Positions 16,226 through 24,702 of a DNA stretch of 64,000 nt are shown here, piece by piece. A program made the position numbers and the translations under genes. Under the pieces are notes generated by a model. The model saw only the letters and a program-made list of their open reading frames with translations. It ran no database searches and had not been told where the DNA came from. The number at the start of each line of letters is the position of its first letter. The first letter of the stretch is position 1. This stretch comes from Massilia niastensis DSM 21313 (GTDB lineage: Bacteria; Pseudomonadota; Gammaproteobacteria; Burkholderiales; Burkholderiaceae_D). The stretch covers positions 86,382 to 150,381 of the forward strand of contig NZ_KB908083.1 of NCBI RefSeq assembly GCF_000382345.1, read 5' to 3'.

Positions 16226-17233
16226 TCACTCCGCAGTCGCCCCCGACTGCTTCACAATCTTGCCCCACTTCGCCGTCTCGCTCTGAATAAAGGCCGCAAA
16301 CTGCTCCGGCTTCTCCCCATACGGCTCCGCTCCTTGCTCCGCCATCTTCTTCTTCACCTCCGGATCAGCCAGCGCCTTGAGAATGGACGCATTCAGCTTG
16401 GCCACCACCGTCGCAGGCGTCTTGGCCGGCGCCAGCAACCCGAACCACGACGTCGCTTCATACCCCGGCACGCCAGCCTCGGCAATGGTCGGCACATCCG
16501 GCAGCGCCGGCGAGCGCTTCGGCGTGGTCACCGCCAGCGGACGCAGCTTTCCGGTCTTCACATGCCCAATCGCCGACGGCATATTGTCGAACATCACCGC
16601 GATCTGCCCGCCGAGCAGGTCGGTCACCGCCGGCGCACTGCCGCGATACGCCACGTGCTGCATGTCGACGCCGGCCATGTGCTTGAACAGTTCGCCGGAA
16701 AGGTGAATGGAGCTGCCATTGCCCGACGAGCCGAAAGTGACCTTGCCCGGATTGGCCTTGGCATAAGCAATCATTTCCTTCACATTCTTGAAGGGCTGCG
16801 ACGGGTTGGCCACCAGCAGGTTCGGCACCAGGGCCACGCGCGACAGCGGCGCGAAGTCCTTGATCGGGTCGAACGACATCTTCTTGTAGAGGCTCTGGTT
16901 GATGGCATGCGTACCGACCGTACCCATGAGCAGCGTGTAGCCGTCGGGCGTGGCACGCGCCACGGCCTGGGCGCCGATGTTGCCGCCGGCGCCGGCGCGG
17001 TTGTCCACGATCACCGGCTGGCCAAGGTCCTTGCTCATGTATTGTCCGATGACGCGCGCCAGGATGTCGGTGGTGCCACCGGCCGAGAAGGGCACGACGA
17101 TCGTGATGGACTTGGTCGGGAACGCCTGGGCGTGCGCAGCCAGGGGCGCCAGCGACAGGGCGCCGACGGCGGCCCCGGCGGCGAGGATGAAGGTGCGGCG
17201 CTTCAGAGCGGCATCAGAAGAGAAACGTGGCAT
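16226..17233 (-). CDS. Tripartite tricarboxylate transporter substrate-binding protein (Bug family)
   Basis: The protein has 335 residues. It begins with a signal peptide that carries twin arginines (KRRTFILAAGAAVGALSLA) and ends at AHAQ. The mature part has the Bug hallmarks: FPTKSITIVVPFSAGGTTDILAR and later VIVDNRAGAGGNIGAQAVA. Bug proteins are periplasmic receptors for carboxylates, very numerous in Burkholderiales, and usually occur without transporter genes nearby, as here. A dehydrogenase gene lies 124 bases upstream on the same strand and may be co-transcribed. The ligand cannot be told. Confidence 0.93.
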   Translation of the reverse strand: MPRFSSDAALKRRTFILAAGAAVGALSLAPLAAHAQAFPTKSITIVVPFSAGGTTDILARVIGQYMSKDLGQPVIVDNRAGAGGNIGAQAVARATPDGYTLLMGTVGTHAINQSLYKKMSFDPIKDFAPLSRVALVPNLLVANPSQPFKNVKEMIAYAKANPGKVTFGSSGNGSSIHLSGELFKHMAGVDMQHVAYRGSAPAVTDLLGGQIAVMFDNMPSAIGHVKTGKLRPLAVTTPKRSPALPDVPTIAEAGVPGYEATSWFGLLAPAKTPATVVAKLNASILKALADPEVKKKMAEQGAEPYGEKPEQFAAFIQSETAKWGKIVKQSGATAE

Positions 17234-17357
17234 GGAAGAGCCTCCGAGGAAGTTGAATCAACACAGGCGGGTTGCCGCCTGGGCGCAAAGCGGACGGGAC
17301 AGGCCCGTCCACAGGAATGCACGGGTGCACGGTCTGCGGCCCCGTAGCGAAGCTGGA

Positions 17358-18086
17358 TCAGATCGGTGCAACGCCGAGCGTCGTGCCGCCGCATACATAG
17401 AGCACCTGGCCGGTGACGAACCCGTTGTCGGGCGACAGGAAGAACATGGCGGCGCGCGCCACGTCCTCCGGCGTGCCGAGACGCTTCACGACGATGCTGT
17501 CGATGATGCGCTTCGTCTGCGGCGCCCCGTCGGGATTGCTCTTGCGGAAGAGGTCCGTCGCGATCGGGCCCGGCGCCACGGCATTGACCGTGATGCCGTC
17601 GCCGCCGAGCTCCAGCGCCAGCGTGCGCGTGAGGCCGACCAGCCCGGCCTTGGTGGCCGAATAGACGATGCGCTCGGGCTTGCCGAGGCTGGCGCGCGAG
17701 GACATGTTGACGATGCGGCCCTGGCCCGAGGCGCGCATCGCCGGCAGCGCCGCCTGGATCAGGATGATGGTGGCCTTGAAGTGCAGGTCGACCACGTAGT
17801 CGAGGTCGGCCATCGTGGCCGTGTCGATCGTGCCGGGGCGCGTGGCGCCGGCGTTGTTGACCAGCGCCGTGACGTCGTAGGCCGACGTGATCTGCTGGGC
17901 AATGGCCTTGGTTTCCTGTTCCTTCGTCAGGTCGGCCTGGAAGGACACGAGATTCTCGTGGCTCCAGTCCGGCTTGTTGTAGTCGAGATTGACGACAGTG
18001 CGGCCCTGCGCGAGCAAGGCTTCGCAAATGGCCCGGCCGATGCCGGCGCTGCCGCCCGTGACCAGGGCGACTTGTTGTTGACTCAT
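17358..18086 (-). CDS. SDR-family 3-oxoacyl-ACP reductase-like oxidoreductase
   Basis: A protein of 242 residues. The Rossmann motif TGGSAGIG lies near the N-terminus, NNAG follows, and the catalytic set is S in NMSS plus Y-x3-K in YSATK. The end GQVLYVCGGTTLG is typical for FabG/PhaB-like reductases using NADPH. No ACP or PHB gene is adjacent. It lies upstream of the Bug protein on the same strand, which suggests a shared catabolic role, perhaps oxidation of a carboxylate-linked alcohol. Confidence 0.9.
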   Translation of the reverse strand: MSQQQVALVTGGSAGIGRAICEALLAQGRTVVNLDYNKPDWSHENLVSFQADLTKEQETKAIAQQITSAYDVTALVNNAGATRPGTIDTATMADLDYVVDLHFKATIILIQAALPAMRASGQGRIVNMSSRASLGKPERIVYSATKAGLVGLTRTLALELGGDGITVNAVAPGPIATDLFRKSNPDGAPQTKRIIDSIVVKRLGTPEDVARAAMFFLSPDNGFVTGQVLYVCGGTTLGVAPI

Positions 18087-18451
18087 CTTTGTCTCCAGAA
18101 CTGATAGTCACCGCACGCATGCAGGAAACCGGACGCGTGCGGGATGAATGTCTGCCTTGTCCGTCGAAACGACAGCCCGGGACAGGGCGATCGTCTCCCG
18201 ACTGGACAGGCATTGTTTTTGTAATATTAGCAGGCTTTCCCTGGCCATTACCCTTTTGCCATGGGCGAAACCAGTAGAGTATTAAACAACTTGCCGCCGA
18301 GTGATGTACTTGTGGATGTCCCTTAGTTACATTGCGGTGCAACATGGGCGATAATGGAGGGCTATCGCCCGGATTTCCCCATTTCATTACCATGATTGCC
18401 ACGGTCAGACACGACCAGCGGCTGGGTTTGCCTTTGTACACTGTAAGGAAA
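18087..18451. other. Intergenic region between divergent SDR and YitT genes
   Basis: The stretch holds the divergent control regions of the SDR-Bug unit and the YitT gene. I see no recognisable operator, RNA or hairpin that I can support. Confidence 0.4.
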
Positions 18452-18607
18452 ATGAAGCATCATCTCCTGCCCGCCCCGGTCGGGCGCGCCATGTTCGTCG
18501 AGTGTTCGTCCCGCCTGGGCGGTTTCGTATTCGCGGCCGGCTGTCCGCGTGCGCGCGGACGCGCGTCAACGCCGTTCTCCGCCCCGGTCGCAGCGGTGGT
18601 GCGATGA
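18452..18607 (+). CDS. Possible small leader ORF before YitT gene
   Basis: An ATG after TAAGGAAA starts a frame of 51 codons whose stop overlaps the ATGATG start of the YitT gene. The product (MKHHLLPAPVGRAMF at its start) has no recognisable domain. It may be a translationally coupled leader or chance. Confidence 0.25.
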   Translation: MKHHLLPAPVGRAMFVECSSRLGGFVFAAGCPRARGRASTPFSAPVAAVVR

Positions 18608-19251
18608 TGCAGGGCGCCCTGCAACGGCAAACGGCGCCGGCAAGCCGTCCGCTTTCGGTCAAGCCGCATTCCCTGCTGGACGACGTCTACGGGATCGCCG
18701 TGGGCGTGCTGTTCGTCTCCACCGGGATCCTGCTGCTGCAGGCCGCCGGACTGATCACGGGCGGGGTGGCGGGCATTGCGCTGCTGGTGTCCTACGTGAC
18801 CGAGCAACCGGTCGGCCTGCTGTTCATGCTGATCAATGTGCCGTTCTTCCTGTTCGGCTACCTGTTCATGGGGCCGCTCTTCACCATGAAGTCGCTGGCC
18901 GGCAGCGTGCTGATCATGACCCTGCTCAAGCTCATCCCCCAAGGGCTGGTGATCGGGCACGTGGATCCCATGGTGGCTGCCCTGGGCGGCGGCACCTTCT
19001 GCGGCATGGGCATCCTGGCCCTGGCGCGCCATGGCGCCGGCGTCGGCGGCACCGGCATTCTCACGCTGTGGATGCAGAAGACCTATGCCATCAATGCCGG
19101 CCGCACCCAGGTGCTCATCGACAGCGTCATCCTGCTGGTGGCGCTGTCGCTCGTGGCGCCGCAACGCGTGGGCTGGTCGGCGCTGAGCGCCATCGCCATG
19201 AGCGGCATGGTGATGGCCTGGCACCGGGCGGGGCGCTACTTCGGCAGCTGA
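18604..19251 (+). CDS. YitT-family membrane protein
   Basis: The protein has 215 residues from ATGATG at 18604. Five or six hydrophobic segments are visible, beginning with DDVYGIAVGVLFVSTGILLLQAAGLITGG, the family hallmark, with GGTGI-type loops later (AGVGGTGILTLW). YitT/DUF161 proteins lie in the inner membrane; their transport substrate is not settled. An in-frame GTG at 18502 would add a proline- and arginine-rich segment unlike the family. It appears to be a single-gene unit. Confidence 0.85.
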   Translation: MMQGALQRQTAPASRPLSVKPHSLLDDVYGIAVGVLFVSTGILLLQAAGLITGGVAGIALLVSYVTEQPVGLLFMLINVPFFLFGYLFMGPLFTMKSLAGSVLIMTLLKLIPQGLVIGHVDPMVAALGGGTFCGMGILALARHGAGVGGTGILTLWMQKTYAINAGRTQVLIDSVILLVALSLVAPQRVGWSALSAIAMSGMVMAWHRAGRYFGS

Positions 19252-19369
19252 GCGCCACGGGCGCCTGGCGCCGATCCCCTGCACAAGCAATCAGGCCGCG
19301 GCCGGCATCGCTCCACGCTTGTTGTTAATAAATTGAACAGTTACACTGGGGCATCACAACTTACCCCGG

Positions 19370-20779
19370 ATGCCCCAGATGAGCTTGCGCAAACTGCTTC
19401 CGATCGCCGCGCTGTGTGCAGCCGGCGCCGCCACCGCGACCCCGGCCGACGACCCCTGGCACGCGAAAGCGCGCGAACTGCTGGAGCGCACCGTGAATAT
19501 CCCGACCGTCCCGAGCGGTACGCGGACTCCGGAAATGGCGCATTACCTGGCTGAGCAGTACCGTGCGGCCGGGTTCCCGGACGCCGATATCCGGGTCATG
19601 CCCTATGAGAAAACCGCGGCCCTGATCGTGCGCTGGCGGGCAAGCAATCCGACGGCGCGCCCGATCATGGTCATGGCCCACATGGACGTGGTCGAGGCCA
19701 AGCGCGAGGACTGGGGCGACACCGATCCCTTCGTCTTCACCGAGAAGGACGGCTACTACTACGGCCGCGGCACCAGCGACATCAAGCAGGGCATCGCGGC
19801 CACCACGGCGGCGCTCATGAAGCTCAGGGCAGGTGGCTTCCAGCCGACGCGCGACATCATCGTGTTCTACACCGGGGACGAGGAGACGGCCAGCCACGGC
19901 GCCGAACTGGGCGCCACTACCTGGCGCGAGCTGCTCGACGTCGAATTCGGCCTGAATGCCGATGGCGGCGGCGGCGGCTTCGCGCCGGACGGACGGGCGC
20001 TCGGATTCTCGCTGCAGGCGGCCGAGAAGACCTATGCGACCTATACCTTCAGCGCACGCAACCGCGGCGGGCATTCGTCGAAGCCGCGCGCCGACAACGC
20101 CATCTACGCGCTGTCCAACGCGCTGCGGCGCCTCGAAAGCTACCGCTTCACGCCAAGCCTCAACGAGACCACCCGCGCCTACTTCGCGGGACGCGAAAAG
20201 ACCGAACCCGGCGCACTCGGCAAGGCCATGCGCGCGTGGCTCAAGAACCCGAAGGATGGCCGCGCCGCCGACGCCATCGAGGCGGACGAGGGCGAGACCG
20301 GCCTCACGCGCACCCGCTGCGTCGCCACCCGCCTGGCCGGCGGCCATGCCGACAATGCCTTGCCCCAGCTGGCGACGGCCACGGTCAACTGCCGCATCAT
20401 GCCGGGCGTCTCGCCCGATGCGATCAAGGCGGAACTCGAGAAGATCGTGGCCGACCGGACGATCGCCGTGACGCGCAACGACGAGGCGGTGTCCTCGCTC
20501 GTCTCGCCCCTGCGGCCCGACGTGGTCGGCGCCTACACGGACGCGGTGAAGGCGCGCCACCCGGACTCCCCCGTGTTCCCGGAAATGAGCACCGGCGCCA
20601 GCGACGCGAATCCGTTCCGCATCGCCGGGATCCCGATCTATGGCGTGGATGGTTCGTGGGGCATCGTCCCGGATGACCTGCGGGCGCACGGCCGCGATGA
20701 ACGGCTGCCGGTCAAGGCGCTCGACGACGACGTCGACCACTGGGTATTCATGCTGGGCAGGCTGGCGGGAAAACCCTGA
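19370..20779 (+). CDS. M20-family metallopeptidase, exported
   Basis: The protein has 469 residues, or 466 if the ATG at 19379 is used. A signal peptide (LRKLLPIAALCAAGAATATPA) indicates export. The di-zinc M20 site is present: MAHMDVVEA, YYGRGTSDIKQG, TGDEET (catalytic and metal acids) and a late histidine in DAH-type position. A dimerisation lid follows with NRGGHSSKPRADN. It probably trims peptides or acyl-amino acids in the periplasm. It is a single gene ending at a strong hairpin. Confidence 0.9.
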   Translation: MPQMSLRKLLPIAALCAAGAATATPADDPWHAKARELLERTVNIPTVPSGTRTPEMAHYLAEQYRAAGFPDADIRVMPYEKTAALIVRWRASNPTARPIMVMAHMDVVEAKREDWGDTDPFVFTEKDGYYYGRGTSDIKQGIAATTAALMKLRAGGFQPTRDIIVFYTGDEETASHGAELGATTWRELLDVEFGLNADGGGGGFAPDGRALGFSLQAAEKTYATYTFSARNRGGHSSKPRADNAIYALSNALRRLESYRFTPSLNETTRAYFAGREKTEPGALGKAMRAWLKNPKDGRAADAIEADEGETGLTRTRCVATRLAGGHADNALPQLATATVNCRIMPGVSPDAIKAELEKIVADRTIAVTRNDEAVSSLVSPLRPDVVGAYTDAVKARHPDSPVFPEMSTGASDANPFRIAGIPIYGVDGSWGIVPDDLRAHGRDERLPVKALDDDVDHWVFMLGRLAGKP

Positions 20780-20784
20780 GCGGT

Positions 20785-20814
20785 CCCCATGAAGTCGCAC
20801 GCGACTTCATGGGG
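20785..20814. terminator. Hairpin between convergent genes
   Basis: A 14-base perfect stem, CCCCATGAAGTCGC against GCGACTTCATGGGG, with a two-base loop. It follows the M20 peptidase stop and covers the last codons of the convergent acyltransferase. There is no T-run, so it may act as a mRNA end-protecting hairpin as much as a terminator. Confidence 0.55.
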
Positions 20815-21757
20815 CAGCCCGCAGAGGCTTGGCCTGGAACATCCATCCGACGATTTTGTTCCCGGCAGTATTCAATATCATCGCCACCGCGAGGATCAGC
20901 CCGAGACTGAGAACGAAATCGACGATCGGGTTACCTGTCGGACGAATGAAGAAATAGCTGTGGATCAGATAGATTTCAAGCAGATATTTTTCCAGTCTGG
21001 CGAGTGAACCGATGAATTGAAACCGGGGGCATTCGGCCACCGTGAGCCATAGCGCGAGCGCCGTCGACAGGACAAATAACAGCAGGCCGTTCAGTTCCCG
21101 GTAGGCGAAGAACGCATTCAGCATGCCGAAGGCGCAGGCGGATAGCAGAACAAGGGCAAGCAATAAAGCCCGCGACAGTCGAAAGCGGTTAACGCCGATA
21201 TACATCCCGAGAATAAAGCCGATCATCGTCAGCCAAAGCGAAAAACCCAGGCGTACTTCCTGGTTGACAAGCAACAGGGCTGCCACCACGATCGCCAGCA
21301 GAAAAGGGGTCTCCCGGGAGGCAATCAGCCTTTTCGCTGTATATGGGTAGAGCACATAGAACAGCAATAACAGCGTGAAGAACCACAATCCGCGACCCAG
21401 GCCGCTTTCACTCGCTCCAAAGAGATTCAGGATCCCGGACATCCCCATGAAATGGACGAGGCTATGCCAGTGGAACACCTCCTTGCCTTGCAGGATAAGT
21501 AGCACCGACAGCACGCCCAGGATGAACCAATATCGGATGCCGAGCCGCTGGATTTTGTTTTTCCAGAATGCCCCGACATCGATGATCGTCCCGTGGAGCC
21601 GGCTGGTAAAGAAGGTCGAGGCAAACCCGAAGATGAACAGGGCGACGGCAGACGGAATCCACAGGGGAAGATGGGTGAACCAGTGGCTGGTTACCACCAT
21701 GAAAATGGCGAGTACCTTGGCGACTGAAAAGTTCTGGCTGAGAGTTTTGCTATCCAT
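20807..21757 (-). CDS. Acyltransferase 3-like integral membrane protein
   Basis: A protein of 316 residues with about ten transmembrane helices. The first helix region (FSVAKVLAIFMVVTSHWF) has the histidine position of acyltransferase-3/OafA-like proteins, and KIQRLGIRYWFI resembles the conserved arginine loop. Such enzymes transfer acyl groups to surface sugars. Codons are less GC-biased than in neighbours, which often marks surface-polysaccharide modification genes gained by transfer. No sugar gene cluster is adjacent. Confidence 0.75.
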   Translation of the reverse strand: MDSKTLSQNFSVAKVLAIFMVVTSHWFTHLPLWIPSAVALFIFGFASTFFTSRLHGTIIDVGAFWKNKIQRLGIRYWFILGVLSVLLILQGKEVFHWHSLVHFMGMSGILNLFGASESGLGRGLWFFTLLLLFYVLYPYTAKRLIASRETPFLLAIVVAALLLVNQEVRLGFSLWLTMIGFILGMYIGVNRFRLSRALLLALVLLSACAFGMLNAFFAYRELNGLLLFVLSTALALWLTVAECPRFQFIGSLARLEKYLLEIYLIHSYFFIRPTGNPIVDFVLSLGLILAVAMILNTAGNKIVGWMFQAKPLRAAP

Positions 21758-21967
21758 GATCCAATGGGCAACGGGGCAGCAGGCTGCCCGTAGGTTGAAT
21801 AGGTAGTCAGAAACAAGCCTTGCAATGCTGCAAGGAAGACAGGACGTCTTTTCAAGCTCGCGAGACGGGAACGATGAATCGTCTATAAGAAATTTATAAT
21901 ATTGTAACTTCGGGTAAAGGCAAGTTCACACATATTTTCTTTGTATGTACCGAATTGGCCACATGGC

Positions 21968-22017
21968 GAACGAGCGGACCGCTACCGGCTGTCGCCGCCG
22001 GTAGCGTCCGCCCGTTC
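21968..22017 (-). terminator. Long hairpin after the carboxylesterase gene
   Basis: GAACGAGCGGACCGCTACCGG (starting 21968) pairs imperfectly with the arm ending at 22017, leaving a nine-base loop. It lies seven bases beyond the esterase stop. Confidence 0.55.
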
Positions 22018-22024
22018 CGGTCCG

Positions 22025-23461
22025 TCACTGGCGCCTGGCGACCGCCGCCCGCGCAGCGTCGATCTCGGCGCCCCATGGGTCCTTCGTCACCACCGGCTTG
22101 CCGGTGTCGGCGAAATCCATGATCTCGTCCCTGGCGCGCGCGTAGCGCGGCCAGGCCGGCAGCCCGGCGCCGTTCGGATCGCCTTTCCTGGCGAAGTTCA
22201 CCAGGTAAGTCGCCATCGCCCGGCTCATGGCGGCATCCCTGGCCGTGCTCTTCGCGCCGTACTTGATGTCGGCGGTATCGAAGAAGAAGGGGATGTCGGT
22301 CGCATGGCGGGCGCCCGGCACGCCCACGGAGTCGGCGACATACGAGAAGCGGTAGGCGTACACCGGCACGCCCTGGTCGGCCAGGGTGGCGGCCAGGCTG
22401 CGCGCGCCGGCCACCATGAAGCCGGTCTTGCCGCCGATGTCGGCGCCGGTCGCGCCGATCATCACCGGCACCTTGTGGAAGCGCCCCGCGGCGAAGGCGG
22501 CGCCCGAGTCGATCGCCAGTGTGCCGTCGGCGAACGGGCCGTGGTAGGTCGGCGCGCCCTGCACCGAGCGGTTCGCCAGGTTGAGGCCATCGACCACCTG
22601 TTCGGCGGGCAGGGCGCGCAGCTTGTCCAGCGCCTGCGGATCGTCCGCCGCGATGCCTTTGCCGGCGGCGAAATCGGCGCCGATCCTTTCGACGGCGCCC
22701 AGGCCAGGCGCGGGCGTGCCGCCGTCGCCGCCGGACAGCACCACGGCCTTCGCGAACAGGCCCCTGGCCATGGGCGAGGTCAGGAGGGTGTTGACCGACA
22801 TGCCGCCCGCCGATTCACCGATGAGGGTGATGTTGGCCGGATCGCCGCCGAAGGCCGCCACATTGCGCTTGACCCACTGCAGCGCGGCCAGCTGGTCCAT
22901 GAAGCCGTAGTTGCCGAGCGGGGCGCCGTCGGCATGCTCGCGCGTGAGCTGCGGGTGGGCGAAGAAGCCGAAGCGGCCGAGGCGATAGTTGAAGCTGACC
23001 AGCACCGCCCCCTGCTGCGCCAGCGGGGCGCCAGAGTAGGTCGGCGGCGACGATCCGCCGTTCACGAAGCCGCCGCCGTAGATCCAGACGATGACCGGCA
23101 GCTTGCCGCTGGCCCTGGCCGGCTTCCACACGTTCAGGTACAGGCAGTCCTCGGCCGGCGCCGTGCCGAGCGGGGCGGCATCGCTGGCGAACGGCAGCTG
23201 CATGCAGTCGGCGGCGTAGCTGCCCGCCTGGCGCACGCCGCTCCACGCCGCCGCCGGCTGCGGCGCGCGCCAGCGCAGGGCGCCCACCGGCGGGGCGGCG
23301 AAGGGGATGCCTTTCCAGCTTGCGATACCGTGGCTGATCGCGCCCTCGATCTTGCCCGTGTCGATCCTGATCACCGGACCGGTGGATGCGGACGCCAGCG
23401 GCGCGAACAAGGCAAGTGGTACCGCTAACATAATCAGGGAGCGAGAGCGGGGGATGGGCAT
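22025..23461 (-). CDS. Type B carboxylesterase, exported
   Basis: The protein has 478 residues from the ATG at 23461, which has GGAGA eight bases upstream; an ATG at 23521 is less likely. A signal peptide ends near ASAST. The alpha/beta-hydrolase site is clear: YGGGF oxyanion loop, nucleophile serine in GESAGG, and EDCLYLNVW, the type B signature 2. The C-terminal histidine box lies in GARHATDIPFFF. It likely hydrolyses esters or carbamates in the periplasm. A LysR gene lies directly upstream on the same strand. Confidence 0.92.
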   Translation of the reverse strand: MPIPRSRSLIMLAVPLALFAPLASASTGPVIRIDTGKIEGAISHGIASWKGIPFAAPPVGALRWRAPQPAAAWSGVRQAGSYAADCMQLPFASDAAPLGTAPAEDCLYLNVWKPARASGKLPVIVWIYGGGFVNGGSSPPTYSGAPLAQQGAVLVSFNYRLGRFGFFAHPQLTREHADGAPLGNYGFMDQLAALQWVKRNVAAFGGDPANITLIGESAGGMSVNTLLTSPMARGLFAKAVVLSGGDGGTPAPGLGAVERIGADFAAGKGIAADDPQALDKLRALPAEQVVDGLNLANRSVQGAPTYHGPFADGTLAIDSGAAFAAGRFHKVPVMIGATGADIGGKTGFMVAGARSLAATLADQGVPVYAYRFSYVADSVGVPGARHATDIPFFFDTADIKYGAKSTARDAAMSRAMATYLVNFARKGDPNGAGLPAWPRYARARDEIMDFADTGKPVVTKDPWGAEIDAARAAVARRQ

Positions 23462-23563
23462 CGGTGAGTCTCCTGTGGTGTTGGTGTGGATGAGCGGGAA
23501 CGACGGCCGGAGCGTGGGCATGCGACAAACTTGTCTCGATCGTAATGAGGGCCCGGCAGCTCG

Positions 23564-24472
23564 TCAACGTGAATCTTTGCCGGCGAAGATCTCCCTGAGC
23601 CAGTCGACGAAGACCCGTACCCGTGGCGACAGCTGCCGGCTCTGCGGATACAGCACCGAGACCGGCAGCGGCGGCGGCGCCAGGGCGGGCAGGACGATCT
23701 CGAGTGCGCCGGCGCGCAGTTCGGCCTCGATCCGGTAGCGCGGCACCTGCACGATGCCCAGGCCGGCCAGCGCGCAGGCGGCGTACATGTCGGCGCCCGT
23801 CACGGCTACCGGGCCCGCCAGGGTCAGCTGGCGCAGTTCGCCGTCCACGACGAATTCGAGCGGGTAGGGCCTGCCGGTCGCGGACGAGATGAAATTGACG
23901 GCGCGATGGCGCCCGAGTTCGTCCAGGCTGCCGGGCCGGCCGTGGCGCGCCAGGTAGGCGGGGCTGGCGCAACTCACCTGTTCCAGCCGGGTCACCTGCT
24001 GCGCCACCATCGACGAATCCTGCAGCTTTCCCGCGCGCAGGACGCAATCGATGCCTTCGCGCACCAGGTCGACCAGGCGGTCGCCTTCGCCGATCTGGAG
24101 CTCGAGGCCGGGATAGCGCGCCAGGAAAGCGGGCAGGGCGGGCGCGACGACATGGCGCGCCAGGCTTGCCTGCAGGCTGACGCGCAACAGGCCGCTCGGC
24201 GCGGACTGCGAGAACGCGCTGTCCATCTCGTCCAGGTCGCCCAGCAGGCGCACGCAGCGCTCGTAATACGCCTGGCCGTCGAGCGTCGGCGCCACCACCC
24301 GGGTCGTGCGTTCCAGCAGCCGCGCGCCGATCCGGGTTTCCAGGCGCTTGATGGCGTTGGTCACGGTCGCACGCGGCAGTTGCAGTTCGTCGGCGGCCAG
24401 GGTGAAGCTGCGCCGTTCCACGATGCGGGTAAAGATCTGCATCTCCTGGAACCGGTCCATGTGGCTTGTCAT
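23564..24472 (-). CDS. LysR-family transcriptional regulator
   Basis: A protein of 302 residues. The N-terminal winged helix reads FTRIVERRSFTLAADELQLPRATVTNAIKRLE, then ARLLERTTR, the standard LysR pattern. The rest is the periplasmic-binding-like effector domain. I chose the ATG at 24472 because AGGGA precedes it, while the longer frame adds a non-conserved leader. It points away from any divergent target and lies upstream of the esterase, which it may control. TTGT-N8-ACAA dyad-like DNA occurs about 50 bases upstream of its start. Confidence 0.92.
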   Translation of the reverse strand: MTSHMDRFQEMQIFTRIVERRSFTLAADELQLPRATVTNAIKRLETRIGARLLERTTRVVAPTLDGQAYYERCVRLLGDLDEMDSAFSQSAPSGLLRVSLQASLARHVVAPALPAFLARYPGLELQIGEGDRLVDLVREGIDCVLRAGKLQDSSMVAQQVTRLEQVSCASPAYLARHGRPGSLDELGRHRAVNFISSATGRPYPLEFVVDGELRQLTLAGPVAVTGADMYAACALAGLGIVQVPRYRIEAELRAGALEIVLPALAPPPLPVSVLYPQSRQLSPRVRVFVDWLREIFAGKDSR

Positions 24473-24702
24473 GCTGTTATCCCTGGATGAAGTATGGCGA
24501 TCATGCTTGTAATTGTTCGGCAGCACAATGCCGCGATTTCCGGTCAGGACAGGCGCTGCGGAAGTGTGATTTTGTGTGAGAGTGTTGCTTTTCAGCCAAA
24601 ATAGCCTCTTGGGAATAAAAGATTCCGTTAAGTACTGCCTTTTCGGCAACGTGAGCGCCGGATCGCAGTATCATCGTCAGCTTTTGACTTCATTCGTGTT
24701 GC

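Noticed and set aside
16334..18104. Long plus-strand frames opposite the Bug protein and SDR genes
   Set aside because: Arginine- and histidine-rich low-complexity translations without domains; antisense shadows of well-supported genes.
24524..24537. GTTCGGCAGCACAA upstream of the LysR gene as a further Crp/Fnr-type stress site
   Set aside because: The right half-site does not fit the consensus, and TTGT-N8-ACAA fits a LysR-type dyad better.
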